A stretch of DNA of 64,000 nucleotides, taken from contig NZ_CP155079.2 of assembly GCF_039634365.2 (NCBI RefSeq), forward strand, positions 930,001 through 994,000, read 5' to 3'. Below the pieces are notes generated by a model that was not told where the DNA came from, searched no databases, and saw only the letters and a list, made by a program, of their open reading frames with translations. The stretch comes from Mucilaginibacter sp. PAMB04168 (lineage in GTDB: Bacteria > Bacteroidota > Bacteroidia > Sphingobacteriales > Sphingobacteriaceae). Position numbers and translations under genes: made by a program. Shown here piece by piece: positions 1 through 7,145 of this stretch (position 1 is its first letter; each line of letters opens with the position of its first letter).

Positions 1-82
1 TGACTTACAAAAAGCCTTATTGATTAAATTTTCAGATATTTTTGCGGTTAATTATCCGCCCACATTATAATGATCCGCTATT

Positions 83-670
83 ATGGCTTATGAATTACTT
101 TTCCACTACATCGAATCCAAATCTCATTTAACCCTTAGCAATAATGAAAAGCAGTTAATACAAGCTGCTTTTAAATTAAAGCACTTAAGAAAGCGGCAAT
201 ATCTTTTACAGGAGGGGGATGTTTGCAAATACATGGCATTTATTGTTAAAGGAGCCGGAAGGATGTATGCAGTTAAAGAAAACGGGCAGGAGTATGTTAT
301 ACGCTTTGCCATTGAATCCTGGTGGCTGGGTGATTATGAAAGTTATAATTTACAGACTGCATCTCTCTATAATATAGAGATGACTGAGGATTCTGATGTA
401 TTACTGGTTATGCGGGAACAGATACAGGAAGTTGCAGCGGCAGTTCAGGCCGTAGGCCTGATGATTAAGGAGATTGACCAGAAGGGAGCCATCGCCACTC
501 AAAAACGGATTCATTCAGCAATTAGCCTCAGTGCAGAAGAACGGTATGATGTGCTATCTAAAAGTTATCCGGATTTTCTAAAAAGGTTTCCTCAAAGTAT
601 GATTGCTTCTTATCTAGGCATTTCGCCGGAAACCTTAAGCAGGATCAGAAAAAATCTGTTATTTAAGTAA
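83..670 (+). CDS. Crp/Fnr family transcriptional regulator
   Basis: A 195-residue cytoplasmic regulator. Residues about 25-120 look like a cyclic-nucleotide-binding beta-barrel (QYLLQEGD, then IVKGAGRMY). The C-terminus carries a short helix-turn-helix (IASYLGISPETLSRIRK, about 174-190). The canonical cAMP-binding arginine motif is not visible, so the ligand is unknown. This small Crp/Fnr type is very common in Bacteroidota and often sits next to the gene it controls. The next gene is an NTF2-like protein 165 bp downstream. A paralogue with the same layout lies at 6482-7051. Family call is firm; target and effector are unknown. Confidence 0.9.
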   Translation: MAYELLFHYIESKSHLTLSNNEKQLIQAAFKLKHLRKRQYLLQEGDVCKYMAFIVKGAGRMYAVKENGQEYVIRFAIESWWLGDYESYNLQTASLYNIEMTEDSDVLLVMREQIQEVAAAVQAVGLMIKEIDQKGAIATQKRIHSAISLSAEERYDVLSKSYPDFLKRFPQSMIASYLGISPETLSRIRKNLLFK

Positions 671-806
671 GCTGCTCTCGCTTGATGATTCAGCTACTGT
701 TACCAGGCTTGCCGGCATTAACCCTCTACCACATCACTAAAAAGCAGTTGATAATAATCAAGGCGATTTAATGATAAAGCGCAAGATGCAGCCGCTCACA
801 AGCTGA

Positions 807-814
807 TACTTTTG
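807..814 (+). promoter_or_regulatory. Candidate -7 box (TACTTTTG)
   Basis: TACTTTTG fits the Bacteroidota -7 consensus TAnnTTTG and lies 20 bases before the ATG at 835. No clear TTTG -33 element is present at the expected distance. Confidence 0.4.
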
Positions 815-834
815 AGGGTATAAAAACAACAAAA

Positions 835-1206
835 ATGGAAAATTCGGCAAAACTTTTAGAAGACAGTTTATTAGTGATCTGGAACGACAGACAAGCAGAA
901 AGACGGTTAGAGGCAATGCAAGAGGTGTACGCTGCCGACATCATATTTTACGAGTCGAACGAGGGGCCTGCAATTATGGGTCATCAGGACATTAACGATT
1001 TGATTGCTAAACTGCAAGAACAATGGCCTGCTGAATTTAGGTTCGAGCTCAACCGTCCGTCATTGGCAAATCACCAGGTACAGCACATCTCATGGACGCT
1101 TGGCATACCTGGGCAAACACCCGTTGCCTCAGGAATGGACATTGCCGTTATTGAAGAAGGAAAAATTAAATCGCTGCATCTTTTCCTTGACCCAGTCGGA
1201 AAATAA
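835..1206 (+). CDS. NTF2-like (SnoaL/DUF4440-type) protein
   Basis: A 123-residue protein with the cone-shaped NTF2-like pattern: an N-terminal helix (LLEDSLLVIWND), a strand with YAADIIFYE, a GHQDINDLIAKL helix, then three or four strands ending SLHLFLDPVGK. Such proteins are small-molecule binding or isomerase-like domains, and their substrate cannot be read from sequence. No signal peptide is seen, so it is cytoplasmic. It is the first gene after the Crp/Fnr regulator at 83 and may be its target (inference). Confidence 0.75.
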   Translation: MENSAKLLEDSLLVIWNDRQAERRLEAMQEVYAADIIFYESNEGPAIMGHQDINDLIAKLQEQWPAEFRFELNRPSLANHQVQHISWTLGIPGQTPVASGMDIAVIEEGKIKSLHLFLDPVGK

Positions 1207-1397
1207 TAAGCTTCGCTACCACCAAATGACTGGATGATCATGAACTGGTCATCAAAATATTTACAGAAGCTTAACTGTAAAACATGTACGTTGAACTTCC
1301 ACACAAAAACTGAACTTTAAATTACAGCAGCATTATTAAAATAGCACCGTCAATCAAACCTTATGATTTTTAATGTGTCATAGTTTTAAATTTAAAG

Positions 1398-1889
1398 ATG
1401 ATACATAAAGCTATTAAATGGATTATTCCGGTTACTTTGATCTTTGCCGGTTGCTATACCCAAAAGTCAGGAAATAAAGAAAACGTTAATGCGGGTGCCG
1501 GAAAGCTGGTAACGCGTTTGCAAATAGCAGCAAGATCTGCCAGTACAGAATCTGCTTTTTTATTGTTCACCGTAGTTAACAATACAGATAAAGCTCAGCG
1601 GTTTTGCAAATGGGAAACCCCGTTCGAACCCAGGTTGGGAAAATATTTCGAGATAGTGGATAACCAGGGAAATGAAGCTACATTTAAAGGTGCAATGGCC
1701 AGACGAGTAATGCCACCTCCGCCCGAAGCCTATATGATAGTTCCGGCACATGGAAGTGTCAAGACGACCATCAACCTGGCTAATAATTATGAATTAAAGG
1801 CTAAAAAATATACGGTGAGCTATACAGGTGGAGGCGTAAGTGGGCTGAATGCAGGAAATTTAGTAAAGCTAAATTTGAAGCGTCTTTAA
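1398..1889 (+). CDS. Lipoprotein resembling the M35 N-terminal domain
   Basis: A 163-residue lipoprotein precursor. The signal ends in the lipobox IFAGC, with Cys19 as the lipidation site. The mature part reads like the beta-sandwich found in front of bacterial deuterolysin-like (M35) peptidases: FTVVNNTDKAQRFCKWETP, then EIVDNQGNEATFKGAMARR, IVPAHGSVKTTINL and YTVSYTGG. No HExxH peptidase domain follows, because the ORF stops at 1889. It may be a stand-alone binding or inhibitory domain. The resemblance is from memory of the family; function is unknown. Confidence 0.65.
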   Translation: MIHKAIKWIIPVTLIFAGCYTQKSGNKENVNAGAGKLVTRLQIAARSASTESAFLLFTVVNNTDKAQRFCKWETPFEPRLGKYFEIVDNQGNEATFKGAMARRVMPPPPEAYMIVPAHGSVKTTINLANNYELKAKKYTVSYTGGGVSGLNAGNLVKLNLKRL

Positions 1890-1953
1890 CATTACCGGCA
1901 GAGCCGACAGTTTATATTAAGCAAAATACGTTCTCCATATAAGAAGCGTAAAA

Positions 1954-1992
1954 GCACAAAAGAAGCTGCCTTAAGAGCGGCTTTTTTTGTGC
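1954..1992 (+). terminator. Intrinsic terminator
   Basis: A 16-bp stem (1954-1969 with 1977-1992, two G-T pairs) closes on a 7-base loop. It has an A-rich 5' side and a seven-T run on the 3' side. It ends the lipoprotein transcript at 1889. Confidence 0.75.
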
Positions 1993-2084
1993 AAAATATT
2001 TCGGACCATCGGTATGTTAGCGGCTCCTTGGCTTTGAAGCACTTTTATGCTTTTGCCGGTTTTGATCGAAATATTTATACACCC

Positions 2085-2110
2085 TGTAACATATCCTGAA
2101 GTGCCGTATC
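2085..2110 (+). promoter_or_regulatory. Candidate ECF-type promoter upstream of sigma gene
   Basis: TGTAAC (2085-2090) and CGTATC (2105-2110) resemble ECF -35/-10 elements, which often autoregulate ECF sigma genes. The 14-base spacer is shorter than the usual 16-17, so this is tentative. The sigma ATG is at 2156. Confidence 0.35.
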
Positions 2111-2155
2111 TAACCCGGCATAAATGAATAAAGGCCTTGTACCGGCCTGTTAACC

Positions 2156-2635
2156 ATGACCACGTTTGAGGAAATATATGATTGTTATGCCCCGCAAATT
2201 TTTCGGGTTTGTTTGGGGTATACCAATGATGCAGATCGGGCTAAAGATCTGGTGCAGGAAACTTTTATATCGGTTTGGAAAAATCTGCACAGCTTTCGTA
2301 ATCAGTCGCAGATAAGTACCTGGATATTCCGGATAGCTACTAATCATTGTTTGCGTGCCTTGGAAGTTGCCAAACGCATGCCTGCCGCAGAACTGCCATT
2401 TGATTTAGCCGAAACTAAGGAAGAGTCTCCGGAAGAAAAACTGAACTTTTTATACCGGTGCATTGCCGAATTGGACGAAACAGAGCGCATCATTATCTCG
2501 CTGGAGCTGGAGGGGTTGCCACAGGCCCAAATTGCAGAAGTGGTAGGGTTAAGTAATGGTAACGTAAGGGTGAAGGTTCATCGGATAAAAGAAAAGCTGG
2601 CTCAAAAATTTAAAGCAAATGGACAATTTAGATGA
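2156..2635 (+). CDS. ECF-type RNA polymerase sigma-70 factor
   Basis: A 159-residue ECF sigma factor. Region 2 spans about residues 5-70 (YAPQIFRVCLGYTNDADRA, DLVQETFISVWKNL, then STWIFRIATNHC). Region 4 spans about 100-150 (ISLELEGLPQAQIAEVVGLS with NVRVKVHRIKEKL as recognition helix). It overlaps the next gene by 17 bp, which suggests translational coupling to the membrane protein at 2619. That arrangement is typical of sigma factors held by a membrane partner. The regulon is unknown. Confidence 0.93.
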   Translation: MTTFEEIYDCYAPQIFRVCLGYTNDADRAKDLVQETFISVWKNLHSFRNQSQISTWIFRIATNHCLRALEVAKRMPAAELPFDLAETKEESPEEKLNFLYRCIAELDETERIIISLELEGLPQAQIAEVVGLSNGNVRVKVHRIKEKLAQKFKANGQFR

Positions 2636-3203
2636 TTTGAAAGCCATTTGGCATACGGCAAAAACAGAGAGTTTGCCTACATCAAAAGAGATGATGCAAC
2701 TGGTTGGGAAGTTTCGCGGCCAAAAGCTGAAAAGGAAGTGGTTGGTTATTGTAATAGCTGCGTTTATTGGCTGCTTAATGTTAGCAGTGTTGGTAGTAAC
2801 TCCCTTCAAGTTGTTTACCACTTATTTTGGCGGAGCATTAATAATTGCAGGCAGTGCTTTGCTGGCCGCTACCGAGATTAGGTCCCTAAAGCGTTTTAAT
2901 AAGTTGAATGATTGTAGTAATCTGGAATTTCTGGCATTTATTGAAAAGACCAGGCAAAACCAAATCTTCTATTACAAAAAAACAATGGTAGTTATTGTTC
3001 TGCTTTGCTCAGTTGGCTGGGCGTTGTACATGTATGAGCCTGTTCAAAAATATCCCTTTTGGCGTGTTGGTATCTACACCGTTATGGCTATTTACCTGGC
3101 CGTTATGTGGTTTGTTGTTCGGCCACGCGCTTTTAAAAAAGATGGAGAAAAATTAAATGCCATTAAACAACGACTGGAAAGTAAAACCAAACAACTTCAA
3201 TAA
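2619..3203 (+). CDS. Membrane protein, putative anti-sigma partner
   Basis: A 194-residue protein with a soluble N-terminus (DDLKAIWHTAKTESLPTSKE) followed by two pairs of hydrophobic helices, about residues 41-63, 67-86, 122-140 and 147-168. The DLKAIW start is common in Bacteroidota proteins encoded just after ECF sigma genes. The reading frame overlaps the sigma gene and is followed one base later by another small membrane ORF. A role in binding and inhibiting the sigma factor is inferred from position only. No zinc-binding anti-sigma motif is visible. Confidence 0.75.
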   Translation: MDNLDDLKAIWHTAKTESLPTSKEMMQLVGKFRGQKLKRKWLVIVIAAFIGCLMLAVLVVTPFKLFTTYFGGALIIAGSALLAATEIRSLKRFNKLNDCSNLEFLAFIEKTRQNQIFYYKKTMVVIVLLCSVGWALYMYEPVQKYPFWRVGIYTVMAIYLAVMWFVVRPRAFKKDGEKLNAIKQRLESKTKQLQ

Positions 3204-3204
3204 T

Positions 3205-3429
3205 ATGCAACATAGCGCCATTTCAAAACCTGCTATAGCCTACCTTGTTACAGGTTTGCTTATTGCAACACTTACGCCCTTAATTAGCCGTTATTTTCCA
3301 TTACCCGATTCTCTGAAAGGATTTTTAACCGGTTTAGGCCTCGCGCTTGAATTTATTGCATTGGTTAAAATACAACGCAGTAAAAAAGTAAGCAGATGCG
3401 TTGCATCAAATTCAGGTTCAAAAATTTAA
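3205..3429 (+). CDS. Small membrane protein in the ECF sigma operon
   Basis: The ATG at 3205, one base after the upstream stop, is preferred over an in-frame ATG 48 bp earlier inside the previous gene. The 74-residue product has two hydrophobic segments (AYLVTGLLIATLTPLI and FLTGLGLALEFIALVKI). The tight spacing makes it the third gene of the sigma operon. It resembles no family I can name. Its stop codon directly abuts the stop of the convergent AraC gene. Confidence 0.6.
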   Translation: MQHSAISKPAIAYLVTGLLIATLTPLISRYFPLPDSLKGFLTGLGLALEFIALVKIQRSKKVSRCVASNSGSKI

Positions 3430-4239
3430 TCAAATGTGCTCAGTAGGTGCTTTGCCAAACCTCTTTTTAAAGGAGTGCGAAAAGTGAGAAATACTTTCAA
3501 ATCCGAGGTCGAGGTAGAATGCAGATGGCCTCATGTTCTTTTTTTCAATAAGGTGGCGGGCCTCAGTTAGTCGTTTTTCCTGTAGCCAGTGCCGGGGCGA
3601 CATGCCAAAAGTCTTTTGAAAATCGCGCTTAAATCCGGCAAGGCTTCTTCCGGTGAGTTGCGCAAATTTTTCAACAGGAATGTTAAAGTGAAAATTGCTA
3701 AGCATAAATTTTTCGAGGTCTATTTTATACGGCTCTGAAAAATCGAATAGAAAGTCCTTCAGTTCGGGCATAATATGCAAAAGCAATAGTACAACTTCTT
3801 TCACCTTCAACATACCCACAGCGTTGGTTACCTTATCTTCAGAATGACGCACGTATGGCATTACCGATTGGAAAAACGCATGTAAAAAATCGTTTCCCGG
3901 AATTAGAATAGTTGGCGGGCCAACATATTTTTTTCCAGCTTGTATTTGCCCTTCCAACGCAATTTGCCTAAGCAAATCTTCTTTCAGGCATATGACTATA
4001 GTTTGGTAATCCTGGCCATCTAACGGCGTTTTGGTCAGTTCGCCCAGTTGGTTTCTTCGTATCAGTAGCATCTCACCCTGCTCCATAGAAAAACGTTCGG
4101 TAGCGGTTTCCATTGTAAACCGGCCCGAAACCTGCAATACCAGAGTGGTGTGTTCTAAAAAAGCAACCTTATCTTTTCGTACCGAAGCGTAGTACGAATA
4201 AAAGAGCACTCCCGGAATTATTTCGGTCGGATTTATCAT
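3430..4239 (-). CDS. AraC family transcriptional regulator
   Basis: A 269-residue regulator. The N-terminal about 120 residues form a cupin-like effector domain (LVLQVSGRFTMET, RFSMEQGEMLLIRR). The C-terminal about 100 residues hold two AraC helix-turn-helix units (IPVEKFAQLTGRSLAGFKRD and ASFYLDLG-like PSAFYLDLGFESISHFSHS, with FKKRFGKAPTEH). It lies 48 bp downstream of an aldo/keto reductase on the same strand, separated by a hairpin, so it may control that gene. The inducer is unknown. Confidence 0.9.
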   Translation of the reverse strand: MINPTEIIPGVLFYSYYASVRKDKVAFLEHTTLVLQVSGRFTMETATERFSMEQGEMLLIRRNQLGELTKTPLDGQDYQTIVICLKEDLLRQIALEGQIQAGKKYVGPPTILIPGNDFLHAFFQSVMPYVRHSEDKVTNAVGMLKVKEVVLLLLHIMPELKDFLFDFSEPYKIDLEKFMLSNFHFNIPVEKFAQLTGRSLAGFKRDFQKTFGMSPRHWLQEKRLTEARHLIEKKNMRPSAFYLDLGFESISHFSHSFKKRFGKAPTEHI

Positions 4240-4250
4240 TAGGTAAATAT

Positions 4251-4291
4251 ATAAAAGAGATGGGCCTTATGTAAAGCCCGTTCTCTTTTAT
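4251..4291 (-). terminator. Intrinsic terminator overlapping the AKR stop codon
   Basis: A 10-bp outer stem (4251-4260 with 4282-4291) and a GGGC/GCCC inner stem. The stem contains the stop codon of the aldo/keto reductase. Read on the minus strand it ends in a T-rich tract. It would limit read-through into the AraC gene. Confidence 0.6.
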
Positions 4292-5259
4292 CGCTGCAGG
4301 TATGTACCGCCAAGAATAGCGCCTGGCGCAAAGTTTGTGTTAAGGGCATTAATCTCTTCGGGAGTAAAAACAATTTCCATAGCCTGCATATTTTCGGGCA
4401 GACGCGATCTGCGACTCATACTCACCAATGGCATAATGTGATTACCTTGCGCATTTACCCAGGCTATGGCCAGCTGCGTTGGTGTAATTCCTTTATCTCT
4501 GGCTATTTGCTTTAACACTTCTACTTTTTCAAGATTTTTAACCAGGTTCTCGCCCTGAAAACGGGTGAAATGATTTTGATAAGCATCTGGTTCAAGAGGG
4601 GCTTTCATATCACCGCTGAGCAAGCCTTCGGCGGTGTTAGCAAAGGCCACAACACCTATACCCAATTCTTTAGCGGCAGGCAGCAAGTCGTTTTCTATCT
4701 GCCGATCAGCCAGCGAATAACCTATTTCTAATGCAGTTACCGGGTGTATTTCATTGGCCTTTCGCAGCTGGTCGGCTGTTATTTCAGAAACGCCCAGGTA
4801 ACGCACCTTGCCTTCCTTAATCAGGTCGGCCACTGTTCCAATAACATCTTCCATAGGTACACTGTTGTCTATCCGGCACGGCTGGTAAAGGTCAATAGTA
4901 TCAATGCCTAAACGCACTAATGAGTAGTTGATGAAGTTTTTAATGGCAACCGGGCGCAGGTCTAACCCCAGCATTTGGCTATTATAAAAAATAGCACCGA
5001 ACTTTACACTGATGAAGGCATCGTCTCTCCGGCCTTTAATGGCTTTGCCAACCAGCAGTTCGTTATGTCCGGCACCGTAAAAATCTCCGGTATTTAAAAA
5101 GTTGATTCCACTGTCGAGCGCCGCCTGTATGGTTGCAATGCTTTCTGTTTCGTCTCTCACCGGGCTTCCAAAAACCGGCGACATGCGCATACAGCCTAAG
5201 CCAAGTTTAGATACAAGCGGACCATTTTGGCCAAGGTTTATTTTTGTGATGTTTGTCAT
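4288..5259 (-). CDS. Aldo/keto reductase
   Basis: A 323-residue (beta/alpha)8 NADPH-dependent carbonyl reductase. It shows the family signatures GLGCMRMSP, NTGDFYGAGHNE, DLIKEGKVRYLGVSE and LAIAWVNAQ. The usual catalytic tetrad is Asp-Tyr-Lys-His. Here Tyr61 and Lys86 are present, but the Asp position reads Asn56 (NTGDFYG) and the His position reads Cys128 (YQPCRID). Some AKR subgroups naturally replace the His, so activity is still possible. The gene sits in a redox-regulated cluster with an AraC regulator downstream and an oxidoreductase upstream. Substrate unknown. Confidence 0.88.
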   Translation of the reverse strand: MTNITKINLGQNGPLVSKLGLGCMRMSPVFGSPVRDETESIATIQAALDSGINFLNTGDFYGAGHNELLVGKAIKGRRDDAFISVKFGAIFYNSQMLGLDLRPVAIKNFINYSLVRLGIDTIDLYQPCRIDNSVPMEDVIGTVADLIKEGKVRYLGVSEITADQLRKANEIHPVTALEIGYSLADRQIENDLLPAAKELGIGVVAFANTAEGLLSGDMKAPLEPDAYQNHFTRFQGENLVKNLEKVEVLKQIARDKGITPTQLAIAWVNAQGNHIMPLVSMSRRSRLPENMQAMEIVFTPEEINALNTNFAPGAILGGTYLQR

Positions 5260-5374
5260 AGCTGATTTGTTTTAACAATACAAAGATCGGCTTTATAGCT
5301 TGGGGCAGATTACGTTTACGGCTCAAATTGCTTGCCTGTATGGCTCAACTTTACGGTGCTTATTTAAGGTGTTT

Positions 5375-5905
5375 TCACAAGGAATTTAAGTAGTCGAGAT
5401 ATAAGGGAACACTTTTTTCAATCCATTCAGCAGAAGAATTGTATTCAATACCGTAGTAAGCAAACAGGGGCTTGTAATTGGCTTTCACGTACTCAAAAGA
5501 CAATTCGAATGGTCGGGTTAATTCTGCCAGGGTATATTTGTATCGTTCGCCTGGTAAATATTCACGTTCATCAACTCCTGCAGAAACAGCCAGCGCAATT
5601 TTCTTTCCCGAAACTTTATAACCGCTTTTACTGCCATAAGCCCAACCATGCGTTAAAACCTCGTCTAACCATTTCTTAAAAAGCGCAGGGCAATTGAACC
5701 AGTACAAAGGAAACTGAAAAACAATTTTATCGTATTGCTCTATCAGCTTTTGTTCTGCCGGCACGTTAATTTTCTCATCCGGGTATAATTCATACAATTG
5801 ATGAATAACGTATTTGTCGGGGAATTTTTGTAGTTCTTCAACCCATCTCTTGTTAACAGCTGAGCTTTTAATGTCGGGGTGGATAACAATTATCAATGTT
5901 TTCAT
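5375..5905 (-). CDS. NAD(P)H oxidoreductase, flavodoxin fold (KefF/YwrO type)
   Basis: A 176-residue flavoprotein with the flavodoxin-like fold of NQO1/MdaB/KefF enzymes. It starts with TLIIVIHPDIKSSAVNKRW and has the FMN/FAD-site strand IVFQFPLYWFNCPALFKKW followed by GWAYG. Such enzymes carry out two-electron reduction of quinones and related electrophiles. It is divergent from an HxlR regulator, with a 96-bp gap full of inverted repeats. That is the classic arrangement for HxlR-controlled quinone detoxification. The exact quinone substrate is not predictable. Confidence 0.88.
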   Translation of the reverse strand: MKTLIIVIHPDIKSSAVNKRWVEELQKFPDKYVIHQLYELYPDEKINVPAEQKLIEQYDKIVFQFPLYWFNCPALFKKWLDEVLTHGWAYGSKSGYKVSGKKIALAVSAGVDEREYLPGERYKYTLAELTRPFELSFEYVKANYKPLFAYYGIEYNSSAEWIEKSVPLYLDYLNSL

Positions 5906-5925
5906 CGCAATAATTCAAAAATTAT

Positions 5926-5984
5926 GTAACGAAAATAAAGCGCGTTACCTGAACTTTGTACATTGCCAACCCATTGTAATGTAC
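5926..5984. promoter_or_regulatory. Paired inverted repeats between oxidoreductase and hxlR
   Basis: Two perfect interrupted palindromes sit side by side in the divergent intergenic region. GTAACG (5926-5931) pairs with CGTTAC (5943-5948), spacer 11. GTACATT (5958-5964) pairs with AATGTAC (5978-5984), spacer 13. Dyads of this kind are expected for dimeric winged-helix HxlR proteins; that they bind this regulator is inference. Confidence 0.5.
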
Positions 5985-6001
5985 TATAAAAAATGTAAGT
6001 A

Positions 6002-6358
6002 ATGTCCAAGATCAAAGAAACATCAACCAATTTTGCCAACAAACAAGCCTTAGCCAATGAGTGTTCCGAAGTGCATGCTGCTAACATTATAGGCGGGCGA
6101 TGGGCTTTGGTTATCTGTTCCTGGTTAATAAATGGAAAACTTAGGTTTGGCGAATTGAAAAGGTTTTTGCCAAACATAACCGAACGGATGTTGACGTTGC
6201 AATTGCGGAAATTGGAGAAAGATAAAATTGTAAAAAGAACAGTTTATGCTGAAGTGCCGCCGCGGGTAGAATACGAACTTACTCCAATAGGTTATGAACT
6301 GAAACCTGTTATTCAGGAACTTGAAAAGTGGGGTGTGAAACATAAAGAGTTGGGGTAA
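6002..6358 (+). CDS. HxlR family transcriptional regulator
   Basis: A 118-residue winged-helix regulator of the HxlR/DUF24 type. The family core is clear: NIIGGRWALVICSWLINGKLRFGELKRFLPNITERMLTLQLRKLEKD, and then VPPRVEYELTPIGYELKP. A cysteine (Cys21, NECSEVHAA) precedes the helix-turn-helix, where HxlR-type redox sensors often carry their reactive thiol. A second cysteine lies in helix 2 (VICSWL). It is divergent from the NAD(P)H oxidoreductase at 5375 and probably controls it in response to quinones or aldehydes (inference). Confidence 0.93.
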   Translation: MSKIKETSTNFANKQALANECSEVHAANIIGGRWALVICSWLINGKLRFGELKRFLPNITERMLTLQLRKLEKDKIVKRTVYAEVPPRVEYELTPIGYELKPVIQELEKWGVKHKELG

Positions 6359-6481
6359 AAAAAGCCTGTTTAACAACTATAGCCCCGGTTTATAAAAATT
6401 CTAATAGTAGCCAGTAGTGCCAGGCAGCTTTATTAAAAACAATTTGCGTTGTGCCTGCTTATTTTGTGGTAAACAAAAGCT

Positions 6482-7051
6482 TTGACAGCAGAAATTCTAA
6501 GACAGCAGATAGAAAAGATTGTAAAACTCACAGACGATGAGTTTCACTTTGTGCTATCTCATTTTTCAGCTAAAAGCTTTAAAAAGCATCAGTATGTTGT
6601 ACAGGCAGGGTATGCTGCGCCGAATGACCATTTTGTTGTAAAAGGACTTTTAAGGTCTTTTTACCTTGATGAATCGGGCAAAACGCACATTTTGCAATTT
6701 GCTATGGAAGACTGGTGGATCTCCGATCCGCAGGCTTATCATAACAGCGAGGCCGCTACTTTAAACATCGACTGCCTGGAGGACACCCAGGTTTATGTCA
6801 TCTCTTTAGAGAACCGGGAGAAACTTTGTGCAGATTCCAGAAAGATGGAGTATTTCTTTAGGAAGAAAACCCAGGCTGGCTATATAGCTTTACAAAAACG
6901 TATCCAATCGTTAATGAGCCAGAGCGCCAAAGAACGGTACGATCAGTTCGTTCATTTGTACCCGCAGCTATCGCAGCGGCTACCTAAAGTTCAAATTGCT
7001 TCATATTTGGGTATTTCGCGTGAAACACTGAGCCGTATGGCCGATAGTTGA
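6482..7051 (+). CDS. Crp/Fnr family transcriptional regulator
   Basis: A 189-residue paralogue of the regulator at 83-670. It has a cNMP-binding-like barrel (QYVVQAGYAAPNDHFVVKG) and a C-terminal helix-turn-helix (IASYLGISRETLSRM). Translation appears to begin at TTG 6482: an in-frame stop lies 12 bases upstream and no Met codon occurs near the N-terminus. It is followed 95 bp later by a PRISE-type reductase, the likely target. Ligand unknown. Confidence 0.88.
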   Translation: MTAEILRQQIEKIVKLTDDEFHFVLSHFSAKSFKKHQYVVQAGYAAPNDHFVVKGLLRSFYLDESGKTHILQFAMEDWWISDPQAYHNSEAATLNIDCLEDTQVYVISLENREKLCADSRKMEYFFRKKTQAGYIALQKRIQSLMSQSAKERYDQFVHLYPQLSQRLPKVQIASYLGISRETLSRMADS

Positions 7052-7145
7052 GTGATTTACCTCACTTTATTTTTGTGAGCTATGTCCTATTTCCTCGCTG
7101 CGTAATGAACGAATTTTGTTGGCATAAAAATCTAAGATCATTACT

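Noticed and set aside
1994-2076. AAATATTTCG and CGAAATATTT inverted repeat about 60 bases apart
   Set aside because: AT-rich and widely spaced; could easily be chance and is not placed at a promoter.
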